Assembly (NCBI GenBank): GCA_021781835.1
Contig: JAJXWD010000001.1
Location: forward strand, 121,712-185,711
DNA length: 64,000 nucleotides
DNA from: Pseudomonadota bacterium
GTDB taxonomy: Bacteria > Pseudomonadota > Alphaproteobacteria > Acetobacterales > Acetobacteraceae
Reading direction: 5' to 3'
A program made the position numbers and the translations under genes. The notes beneath the pieces were generated by a model. It had not been told where the DNA came from. It saw only the letters and a program-made list of their open reading frames with translations, and did not search any database. Of this stretch, positions 1 through 6,578 are shown piece after piece. Within the stretch, counting starts at the first letter, position 1. Each line of letters opens with the position of its first letter.

Positions 1-1149
1 GATCAGCACCACCAAAAACCCGTACAGCGCCGTGCTCGCGGCCGCATGGCCGCTGGGAAAGGAATAGGCGTTCCACCCCTCGTAAAGCGCTCCAGGCCTG
101 GAGTGGCGCAGGGTCAGCTTCAACAGCAAGGCAAAGCCGCTGGCCCCCGCGACCGAGACCGCCCCATACAGCACCGCCCGCCAGGCCCGCTGCCAGACCA
201 GCCAGGCCAATACGACCAAAGTAACCGGTATGACCACGCTGGCATCCCCCAGCTCGGTCACGGCCACCATCAGCTGGTCGGCCACCGGCGCCCGCAGGGC
301 CTGCAGAAGATGCAGCACCGCCCGATCCGCCCGCACCAGCGGGTCTCCGGCGATGACATCCTGCAACACCCCGAGAAACAGCCAGACGCCACCGATCAGC
401 GCCAGGCCGAGCACGGCCAGACCCGGCGCCTCGGTTTGCTCGGGGTCGAGCAGGGAGCGCGCCAGCCGGTGGTGCCAGCCCGTGCCGGTATCGGCCCAGT
501 GCCGCACGGGGCCGCGCAGGCGCGCCACCAGCAGCACCGCGCCGCGCACCGCCCGGGGCGTCAGCCAGACAGCCAAACCGGCCAGCACCGCCACCAGCAC
601 CACCAGCACCGCCAGACGGGCGGCAATGGCGTGGAGGATGGTGAGGGAGGCGCCTATCGCCATGCCGAACAGGACGTGCGAGACGGCAAACACCAGCCCC
701 GCCGCGAGATCGACTGTATAAAACCGCGCCGCGGACATGCCGGAGATGCCCGCCACCAGCGGCATCACCGCCCGCACGGCGGGCAGGAAGCGGGAAATGA
801 GCACCGCCTTGCTGCCATGGCGGACAAAAAACGCCTCGCCCGAGGCCAAAAGCCCCGGCCGCGCGCGCAACGGCCATAATGCCATGGCCCGCTGCTTGTG
901 GCGGCGGCCGAACAGGTAGGAGAGCCCATCGCCCAAGACCGCCCCGACAGCCGTGGCGCCCACCAGCGGCCACATGGCCAGCGCCCCGCCCGGCACGAGC
1001 GCGCCAAGCCCGATGATGACCGCCGTGCCCGGCACCGTGGCGCCAAGGACCGGAAACGCCTCGCCCGCCGCCAGCAGCAAGGCCAGACCGTAGCCCAGCA
1101 GGCTGTGCGCCGCCGCGAAGGCCATGAGGCCGGAGATGGTGATGCTCAT
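1..1149 (-). CDS. DedA-PAP2 fusion membrane protein (partial, C-terminus beyond the window)
   Basis: The open frame starts at 1149 and runs off the left edge, giving 383 visible residues with no stop. The N-terminal half is a hydrophobic DedA-type domain. The C-terminal part has the PAP2 phosphatase signatures: the K-x6-RP motif at residues 344-352 and SFPSGHA with Pro365-Ser366-Gly367-His368. DedA proteins are known to return undecaprenyl phosphate across the membrane, and PAP2 enzymes dephosphorylate lipid diphosphates. The fusion follows a cis-prenyltransferase gene by 16 bases on the same strand, so a role in lipid-carrier recycling is a reasonable inference. The second PAP2 histidine motif lies outside the window. 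Confidence 0.88.
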   Translation of the reverse strand, partial: MSITISGLMAFAAAHSLLGYGLALLLAAGEAFPVLGATVPGTAVIIGLGALVPGGALAMWPLVGATAVGAVLGDGLSYLFGRRHKQRAMALWPLRARPGLLASGEAFFVRHGSKAVLISRFLPAVRAVMPLVAGISGMSAARFYTVDLAAGLVFAVSHVLFGMAIGASLTILHAIAARLAVLVVLVAVLAGLAVWLTPRAVRGAVLLVARLRGPVRHWADTGTGWHHRLARSLLDPEQTEAPGLAVLGLALIGGVWLFLGVLQDVIAGDPLVRADRAVLHLLQALRAPVADQLMVAVTELGDASVVIPVTLVVLAWLVWQRAWRAVLYGAVSVAGASGFALLLKLTLRHSRPGALYEGWNAYSFPSGHAAASTALYGFLVVLI

Positions 1150-1165
1150 GCCCTAAATATTTCTT

Positions 1166-2047
1166 TCAGCCGCCGAACCGGCGGTCGCGGCGCTGAAAGG
1201 CGCGGATGGCGCGCAGATAATCGATCCGGCGCATCACCGGCCAGTTGACGTCGCAGAAATACAGCTCGCTATGCACGCTCTGCCAGAGCATGAAGCCCGA
1301 GAGCCGGACCTCGCCGCTGGTGCGGATGATGAGGTCGGGGTCGGGCAGGCCGGCGAGATAGAGATGCTGGCGGATGGCCTCTGGGGTTACTTGCAGGGCC
1401 GCCTCGGCCGTTGAGAGGCCGCGCGCCGCGCAATCGGCGAGAAAGGCCCGCATCGCATCGGCGATCTCCTCGCGCCCGCCATAGCCGATGGCCAGCGTGA
1501 CCGTGATCTGGTCATTGCCGCGGGTGGCTGCCTCGGCCGCGTCTATGGCTTCGAGCAGCGCGGGGGGCAGCAGGTCTCGCCGGCCCATGGCGGCGATGTG
1601 CACGCCCCGGCGCTGAATATGAGGGTCGGCCGCCAGGGCGCGCATCTTGGCCTCCACGGCGCCGAAAATACCGCCCACCTCCATCTCCGGCCGGCGCAGA
1701 TTATCGGGGGAAAAGACCCAGAGCGTGACCATGCGCACCCCCAGCTCGGCGCTCCAGGCCAGAATATCGTCGAGCTTGGCCGCGCCCAGACGATAGATGG
1801 CCTCGGGGTCGCTCAAGCCGCTTTCGCGCGCATGGCGGCGATTGCCATCGAGGATGATGCCAATATGGCCGGGCATGGGCCGGGCGCGTACCTGCTGCTC
1901 GAGCTGGCGCTCGTAAAACCCGTAAACCAGCCGCCAAAGCGGCCCGGAAATCCGCCGCAGCCCCCGCCGCGCAAGGGCAAGCCCGCCCCCACGCGCCGAG
2001 GTTGGCTTGGCGGGTTTGACCGCACATGATGGCGACATTGCTTCCAT
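1166..2047 (-). CDS. uppS: Cis-prenyltransferase (undecaprenyl diphosphate synthase family)
   Basis: A 293-residue protein that condenses isopentenyl diphosphate onto an allylic diphosphate to give a Z-polyprenyl diphosphate in the cytoplasm. The catalytic Asp67 lies in ILDGNRRHA, a variant of the usual MDGNGRWA. Also visible are IGYGGREEI and the C-terminal DLIIRTSGE and SELYF motifs that bind the homoallylic substrate. The first 50 residues are basic and longer than in most UppS proteins, and an internal ATG at 2038 is an alternative start. It is the first gene of a probable operon with the DedA-PAP2 gene, 16 bases downstream. The GNRR variant leaves the chain length uncertain, and it may be a second, specialised paralogue. 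Confidence 0.88.
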   Translation of the reverse strand: MEAMSPSCAVKPAKPTSARGGGLALARRGLRRISGPLWRLVYGFYERQLEQQVRARPMPGHIGIILDGNRRHARESGLSDPEAIYRLGAAKLDDILAWSAELGVRMVTLWVFSPDNLRRPEMEVGGIFGAVEAKMRALAADPHIQRRGVHIAAMGRRDLLPPALLEAIDAAEAATRGNDQITVTLAIGYGGREEIADAMRAFLADCAARGLSTAEAALQVTPEAIRQHLYLAGLPDPDLIIRTSGEVRLSGFMLWQSVHSELYFCDVNWPVMRRIDYLRAIRAFQRRDRRFGG

Positions 2048-2066
2048 GCTCCCGTTCCGTATTAGC

Positions 2067-2104
2067 GTTATGGTTCAAAATCCAACGGATTTCTGAACCA
2101 TAAC
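2067..2104. promoter_or_regulatory. Near-perfect palindrome in the uppS leader
   Basis: The arms 2067-2083 and 2087-2104 are inverted repeats (core GTTATGGTTCA ... TGAACCATAAC) with one unpaired base and a 3-base centre. The palindrome ends 20 bases before the uppS start codon. It could be an operator or a stem-loop in the mRNA leader; no regulator gene lies beside it. Confidence 0.55.
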
Positions 2105-2452
2105 ACTGGCCGCTTTGCTCCATATGGCACCGGCGGCTTGGGCAATCCACCCAATTCCCCGGCCCGCGTGAGCGTGGCGGGATGGTATAACTCTTTTATT
2201 TTACGCGTGACCGCCCCACCAACCCCAAGCTTAATACCAGTCAGCCTCAGGGCTGACTGGTATTGCTTAATCATTTTTCATCACCCTGGCGCGCCGCATG
2301 ATCTTTATCAATGACCTGACCGGCGGGAGGTGCTGTGGTGCGGGTGCGAACGATCCCGCCGCCCCGGCAAGGCGGTGAGAGGCTTGGCCATGGCGCACTC
2401 GCGTGGGCCGCCAGCGGCCATAAATTGCGGCCACAAATTAAAGGTGTCTCCG
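2105..2452. other. Gene-free divergent region with a 14-bp hairpin
   Basis: This is the region between uppS on the minus strand and the SHOCT gene on the plus strand. It holds a perfect 14-bp inverted repeat, 2233-2246 and 2251-2264, around the loop TCAG, followed on the plus strand by a short T-rich stretch. A 68-codon minus-strand reading frame that crosses it shows no recognisable protein features. No other gene was seen. Confidence 0.5.
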
Positions 2453-2878
2453 ATGAAAAATGTTACGCGCAACATTACCGCCGCTTTGGCCTGCGCCCTG
2501 GCGGCGCCAGCGGCTTTTGCCGATTCGCCGGCGGCGCCAACCGGAGGGCCGGGCGGTTTTCCGAGCGCGGGATGGAACGGTTGCGGCCCCGGCCCGTGGA
2601 TGATGGCCAATTGGGGTGGCGGCCCGATGATGGGCTATGGCGGATGGGGCGGGTATGGTGGAGGCTGGCTCATGATGATCTTTGCCGCGGTTATTATCGT
2701 TGCGATATTGGTATTTATTTTCCGCGCCTCGGCCTGGACGGCACATGCGCCTTCGCAGCCAGCCCCCTCTCACCGTGCCCACTCGGCCGGGCTGCACGCC
2801 CTGGATGAGCGCTATGCGCGCGGCGAGATCAACCGCGAGGAGTATTTGCAGAAAAAACGCGATATTCTCGAAGGATAA
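2453..2878 (+). CDS. Secreted or membrane protein with C-terminal SHOCT domain
   Basis: A 141-residue protein starting at ATG 2453; a longer upstream frame is less likely because the signal peptide begins here. Residues 1-22 are a signal peptide (basic start, Ala-rich core, AFA end). A Gly/Trp/Met-rich segment follows, then one strong transmembrane helix at about 80-100, then a C-terminal short SHOCT module (LDERYARGEINREEY). SHOCT modules are short oligomerisation-type motifs found at protein ends in envelope proteins, and their biochemical role is unclear. No partner is encoded with it. The Gly/Trp/Met-rich part resembles small copper-tolerance proteins in composition only. Confidence 0.85.
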   Translation: MKNVTRNITAALACALAAPAAFADSPAAPTGGPGGFPSAGWNGCGPGPWMMANWGGGPMMGYGGWGGYGGGWLMMIFAAVIIVAILVFIFRASAWTAHAPSQPAPSHRAHSAGLHALDERYARGEINREEYLQKKRDILEG

Positions 2879-3039
2879 AGCCATAATCTCCGCCATGTAA
2901 CCTTGGGGATGAGGGCCGAGCCCATGCATCTGCGAACCTTCCCCGCCAGCGGGCGGGTTATGCTTGCCACGGCCTTGCCGGGCACGATAAGCAGGCCCAG
3001 CTTGGAGCATTCAGCTTTCGGCTGAAACGGGGGGAGCCC

Positions 3040-4233
3040 ATGGGCCGCGAGCGTGAACCTTCACAGGAACCAAACGAATTCAGCGCCGTGCTGCAGGCTT
3101 GCCATGCCCATAAAGGCTCGGCGGTGCTGCTGCGGACCATGCTGGCCGAGGCGACGCGCGCGGGGCGTGTGAGCGAGGCGGTGGCGTTTCTGGCCGGGCT
3201 GGCGCCCGAGGATATTGGCGACCATGCGCTGCGCCAGCATATCGGCACTTTTCTGACCGAGGCCGGCGACGCGGCGGCGGCGATGCGCTGGAGCGCCGCG
3301 CCGCGCGTGGTCAATCTCGATGAGCGGCGCGCCGGACTGGGCGCTCAGCCCGAGGCCGCGCACAGCCGCGAACGGGCGCCAGGGTTCGCCGATATTGGCG
3401 GGCTTGAGGAGGCCAAGCGCCAGATCAGCCGGCGCATCATCGCGCCCCGCCAAAAGCCCGGGCTGTTTGAGCGCTTTGGCCGGCGCGCGGGCGGCGGGCT
3501 GCTGCTGTACGGCCCGCCCGGCTGCGGCAAAACCATGCTCGCCCACGCGGCGGCGGTGGAGGCGAAGGTGGCTTTCATCGAAGTGGCCATCGCCGAGGTG
3601 CTCGACCGCTGGCTGGGCGAATCCGAGAAGCGGATCACGGCCGCTTTCGCCGAGGCCAAGGCCCGCAGGCCGGCCATTTTGTTTTTTGATGAAATCGAGG
3701 CCCTCGCCGCCCGGCGCCATTTTGACGGCAGCCACGGCATGTCCTCGGTGGTTTCGGCGTTTCTGAGCGCGTTTGACGGTCTCAACGCCGCCAATGAGGG
3801 CGTGCTGGTGCTGGCCGCGACCAACCTGCCCTGGGCGGTGGACCCCGCTTTTCGCCGGCCCGGGCGGTTTGACCGCACCATTTTCATCCCGCCGCCCGAC
3901 CGGGCCGCGCGTTTGGCCATTCTGGTCGGGCTGCTGCGCGGGCGGCCGGTGCTCGAAGGGGTTGATCTGGCCGCCTTCGCCGAGGCGACTGTGGGGTTTT
4001 CGGGCGCCGATCTCACCAATCTGGTTGAAACCGCGATCGATCTCGCCATTGAGCAAAATCTGTCGGGCACCGAGGCCCCCGCGCTGACGCGGCGGCATCT
4101 GGAGGCCGCGCTCAAGGAGGTGAAGCCAACCACCGGCGAATGGCTGGCGACCGCCCGCAACTATGCCAAATTTGCCCCCGAGCCGGGGTTATATGGCGAC
4201 CTGCTGAGCTTTTTGGAACGGCACGGCCGGTGA
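3040..4233 (+). CDS. AAA ATPase, Cdc48/FtsH-like single domain
   Basis: A 397-residue cytoplasmic protein. Residues 1-115 are helical and not recognised. The AAA domain follows, with Walker A GPPGCGKT at 158-165, Walker B FFDE around 215-218, the ATNLPWAVDPAFRRPGRFD sensor 1/arginine-finger segment, and a C-terminal lid helix bundle (GFSGADLTNLVE). This is the classic AAA clade of protein-remodelling ATPases such as Cdc48 and proteasome-type ATPases, but with only one ATPase domain and no protease domain. A G-rich ribosome site precedes ATG 3040. Its stop overlaps the GTG start of the TPR gene, so the two are translationally coupled and probably work together. The target is unknown. Confidence 0.92.
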   Translation: MGREREPSQEPNEFSAVLQACHAHKGSAVLLRTMLAEATRAGRVSEAVAFLAGLAPEDIGDHALRQHIGTFLTEAGDAAAAMRWSAAPRVVNLDERRAGLGAQPEAAHSRERAPGFADIGGLEEAKRQISRRIIAPRQKPGLFERFGRRAGGGLLLYGPPGCGKTMLAHAAAVEAKVAFIEVAIAEVLDRWLGESEKRITAAFAEAKARRPAILFFDEIEALAARRHFDGSHGMSSVVSAFLSAFDGLNAANEGVLVLAATNLPWAVDPAFRRPGRFDRTIFIPPPDRAARLAILVGLLRGRPVLEGVDLAAFAEATVGFSGADLTNLVETAIDLAIEQNLSGTEAPALTRRHLEAALKEVKPTTGEWLATARNYAKFAPEPGLYGDLLSFLERHGR

Positions 4234-5174
4234 GCGAGCGCACCGCCACCGGCTTGATTTTGCGCGGGCGGGCCGCCAATGAGGCGGGCGACCCGGCCGG
4301 CGCGCTCAAGGCGTTTCAGGCGGCGCTGGCCATTGCGCCCGAAAACAGCGAGGCGCTGCTGCTGCTGGCAACGGCTGAATATGACCTTAACCATTACGCC
4401 GAGACCGCGCGGCTGGCCGGCGCGGCAATGGCGCTTGACCTCTCGCGCCCACGGCGGAGCTGGGCCATGCGCCTGGCCGCCGTGGCCGCGCTGGCCCGGA
4501 ACCAGACCGGGAAATCATTTGAAATCGCCCATGAGGCGGTGGCTTTCGACCCGCTCGATCCCGCCAATCATTGCCTGCTTGGGCGGGTCTTGTGGCAACA
4601 GCGCAAGACCAAAAAAGCCGAGGCCGCCTACCGCGAGGCGCTGCGCCTGGCGCCAGAGGATGTCCCCAGCCTGCTGGGCTTCGCGCGGTTTTTGGTCGCC
4701 CTGACCCGCTACCGCGAGGCTCATGAGCTGATCGGCCGGGCCGCCGCAATCGCCCCCGACCAGACCGATGTGCTGATCGCCCGGGCGCAATCGGCCTTTC
4801 GGATGGACCATATCGCCGAGGCGCGGGACCTGGCCTTATGGGTGCTCGCGCGCGCCGCCACAAATCCAGAAGCGCTCATGGTGCTGGCCAAGGTGAGATC
4901 GCGCCAAAACTGGTTCACCGCGCCTTTTTGGTGGGCGTTTTCCTGGTGGACCGCCCGCGCCTCGCCCTGGGGAAGAAAGGTGTCGTTCGTTGGCTTCTTA
5001 ACGGTGCTGGTCGCCCTTATGATCGCGCTCGACCCGACCCCCGATGATAACAGCAATTGGCCGGCCGAGGTGGTGTATGGCACCCTCGTCGCCTATTGCG
5101 CGGCGGCGGGCGGCCATGTTGTGCTGCTCTTGTGGCGCGAGCGCCGCCGGGTGCGGCTCAGGCAGGATTATTGA
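4230..5174 (+). CDS. TPR-repeat protein with C-terminal membrane anchor
   Basis: A 314-residue protein. GTG 4230 is chosen because it overlaps the stop of the AAA gene (GTGA); an upstream ATG at 4140 would force a 90-base overlap. Residues 10-230 carry about five tetratricopeptide-like repeats (for example NEAGDPAGALKAFQAALAIAP and RKTKKAEAAYREALRLAP). The C-terminal 80 residues hold two hydrophobic segments separated by a short DPTPDD loop, then a basic tail. TPR arrays bind partner proteins, so this is probably a membrane-bound adaptor for the coupled AAA ATPase. No enzymatic motif was seen. Confidence 0.85.
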   Translation: MSERTATGLILRGRAANEAGDPAGALKAFQAALAIAPENSEALLLLATAEYDLNHYAETARLAGAAMALDLSRPRRSWAMRLAAVAALARNQTGKSFEIAHEAVAFDPLDPANHCLLGRVLWQQRKTKKAEAAYREALRLAPEDVPSLLGFARFLVALTRYREAHELIGRAAAIAPDQTDVLIARAQSAFRMDHIAEARDLALWVLARAATNPEALMVLAKVRSRQNWFTAPFWWAFSWWTARASPWGRKVSFVGFLTVLVALMIALDPTPDDNSNWPAEVVYGTLVAYCAAAGGHVVLLLWRERRRVRLRQDY

Positions 5175-5198
5175 GCGAGATTGGGCGCCGCTCTCTGG

Positions 5199-5447
5199 TT
5201 ACTGTGCGGTTTGGTAATAAAAGGCGAAGGCATCCATCGTCGGGTTCAGGGATCTGATGCATTTGCCTCCATTGGTGCAATATTGATAGATCTCCTGGTT
5301 ATACGCGTTAACGCCGACCGGCGTGCCGGGAAGCTGCTGGTCGGCGCAGCCGGCGAGGGCCAGCAGCGCCCAACCACCCAGCAGAACATGTGGATGACGG
5401 GCACGATTGCGAGAGACGGTGAGCGGCCATTTCAGAAACATTTGCAA
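5199..5447 (-). CDS. Small lipoprotein
   Basis: An 82-residue protein with a basic N-terminus, a hydrophobic segment and the lipobox LALAGC. The mature part is about 48 residues with a CTNGGKCI cysteine pair and an aromatic C-terminus. The start is TTG at 5447, seven bases after an AAGGGAG ribosome site; ATG 5441 is the alternative. It converges on the TPR gene and has no recognised family. Envelope localisation is inferred from the lipobox. Confidence 0.75.
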   Translation of the reverse strand: MQMFLKWPLTVSRNRARHPHVLLGGWALLALAGCADQQLPGTPVGVNAYNQEIYQYCTNGGKCIRSLNPTMDAFAFYYQTAQ

Positions 5448-5525
5448 AGCGCGGCTCCCTTCATGGGCAATGGGGTGAACGATTTCCTCGGTACGGGTTT
5501 CCCAAGCGGCAAGCGGATGTGAAAG

Positions 5526-5587
5526 GCTAGATCAATATTGGTTTGGATCGCATCGGCAGATTCGACCCAAACCAATATTGATCTAGC
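5526..5587. repeat. Palindromic intergenic repeat, copy A
   Basis: A perfect 21-bp inverted repeat, 5526-5546 with 5567-5587, whose outer ends read GCTAGATCAATATTGG and its complement. The 20-base centre resembles the inverted complement of the CTGCCGACGC core of copies C and D. It lies upstream of the lipoprotein gene. The related copies are near 35.4, 36.0 and 37.7 kb. Confidence 0.75.
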
Positions 5588-5703
5588 ACCGAACGCACGC
5601 TTTCATGCTTATTGGCAATAATACCACATCCGCTTCCATTCAGCCAGGATGCCGCTATTGCCGCGCCGCCCTTGGTTGGCGGCGCGGCAATGGTGGGGGC
5701 ATG

Positions 5704-5994
5704 TCAGCCATTATCCGGCGCGGGCGGCAGGTTGACGACCGGCGGCGCCGGGTCGGGCGGCGGGGCGACATAGGTGGGGGTTGAGGTCTGCACCGGCTCG
5801 GCGGGCGGCGTGGGCGGCGGAGCGGGCGGCTGTCCGCCAAGGGGCACGTTTTGCGTCGAACCGCCGCCGCCGTCAAACAGCGTGTTCGTATCGGCCTGGG
5901 CATGCGCCGCCACGGCGATGGCGGTCAAGATCATGGTGGAGGCCAGCCCATTGATGATCAGGCGGCGCTTTGATTTGGGGGGTTTTGAGCACAT
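5704..5994 (-). CDS. Small secreted proline-rich protein
   Basis: A 96-residue protein starting at ATG 5994, seven bases after AAGGAG; the longer frame from 6027 lacks a ribosome site. It has a basic N-terminus, a hydrophobic signal segment ending AHAQA, a short TLFDGGGGS stretch, and a C-terminal half that is mostly Pro, Ala, Val and Thr. No family is recognised. It is one of three small proline-rich exported proteins around the sigma/Lon-STAND operon. Unlike the other two it has no CPxC pair. Confidence 0.75.
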   Translation of the reverse strand: MCSKPPKSKRRLIINGLASTMILTAIAVAAHAQADTNTLFDGGGGSTQNVPLGGQPPAPPPTPPAEPVQTSTPTYVAPPPDPAPPVVNLPPAPDNG

Positions 5995-6103
5995 TTTTTT
6001 ACTCCTTGAATTTATGTTGAAGGGCAACGCCGTTGCCCCTTTTGCCGGACGGGCGGGCTGATGTTTTTGGGCGGTCGTGCAAAAGATTTTTCACGAATAA
6101 AGC

Positions 6104-6385
6104 TCAATCTTGCGGATCGGGCTCGGCGACGGGCGGCTCGGGCGGCGGTTGGGGGGCGGGGTATGGGGGCGCTGGGGGTATGACCGGGCCAGGCCCCGGG
6201 TCTGGCGCCGGCTGGGGCGGCTGGGGCGGCTGGGGCGGCTGGGGCGGGGGCACTGGGAACGGGTTGGGGGGCGCCTCGCAGCCTGGGCATTCCTGCTGGG
6301 CATTGGCGCGCCGGGCCTGGAACCCCGCCGCCAAGGTCAAGGCCAGGAAGGTGAGACCCAGGCGCCGTCTTGAATAAATGGACAT
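6104..6385 (-). CDS. Small secreted CPxC and proline-rich protein
   Basis: A 93-residue protein. The signal peptide (residues 1-29, ending RRANAQ) is followed directly by ECPGCEAPPNP and then a tail that is almost entirely proline with Gln, Ala and Glu. The tail contains four 9-base repeats encoding Pro-Pro-Gln units. The CPxC pair just after the cleavage site could form a disulfide or bind metal. It lies downstream of the Lon-STAND gene on the same strand. Function is unknown. Confidence 0.75.
   Translation of the reverse strand: MSIYSRRRLGLTFLALTLAAGFQARRANAQQECPGCEAPPNPFPVPPPQPPQPPQPPQPAPDPGPGPVIPPAPPYPAPQPPPEPPVAEPDPQD
6211..6246. repeat. Four tandem copies of a 9-base unit inside the proline-rich gene
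   Basis: The plus strand reads GCTGGGGCG four times without interruption, at 6211, 6220, 6229 and 6238. On the coding strand this gives Pro-Gln-Pro units. The unit keeps the frame, so copy-number change would lengthen or shorten the tail without truncating the protein. Confidence 0.8.
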
Positions 6386-6578
6386 GTCTCGCTCCGTGAA
6401 AGGGATGAAGCCACACGCTGGCGGTTCATCCAGATAGACGGACAGCTCCCCAAATTCAGGCGGCGCCCCGGCGAAAAATTTTCATTTTTTGGCGCCAAAT
6501 CCGAGGCGGCATATACGGCGCGAAACATTTTCTTGCCGGCACAAGATGGCGGCGCAACATCGCCGCCAGATTGCACGC

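Noticed and set aside
46..879. Plus-strand frame of 277 codons at the left end
   Set aside because: It is opposite the DedA-PAP2 fusion, whose minus-strand frame is open throughout and carries clear motifs.
2068..2274. 68-codon minus-strand frame upstream of uppS
   Set aside because: It runs through two hairpins and has no ribosome site or protein-like pattern. The sequence is better explained as regulatory.
3061..4098. 345-codon minus-strand frame opposite the AAA ATPase
   Set aside because: It lies fully inside a gene with clear Walker motifs, and its composition (Gly/Arg/Gln) is typical of antisense frames in GC-rich DNA.
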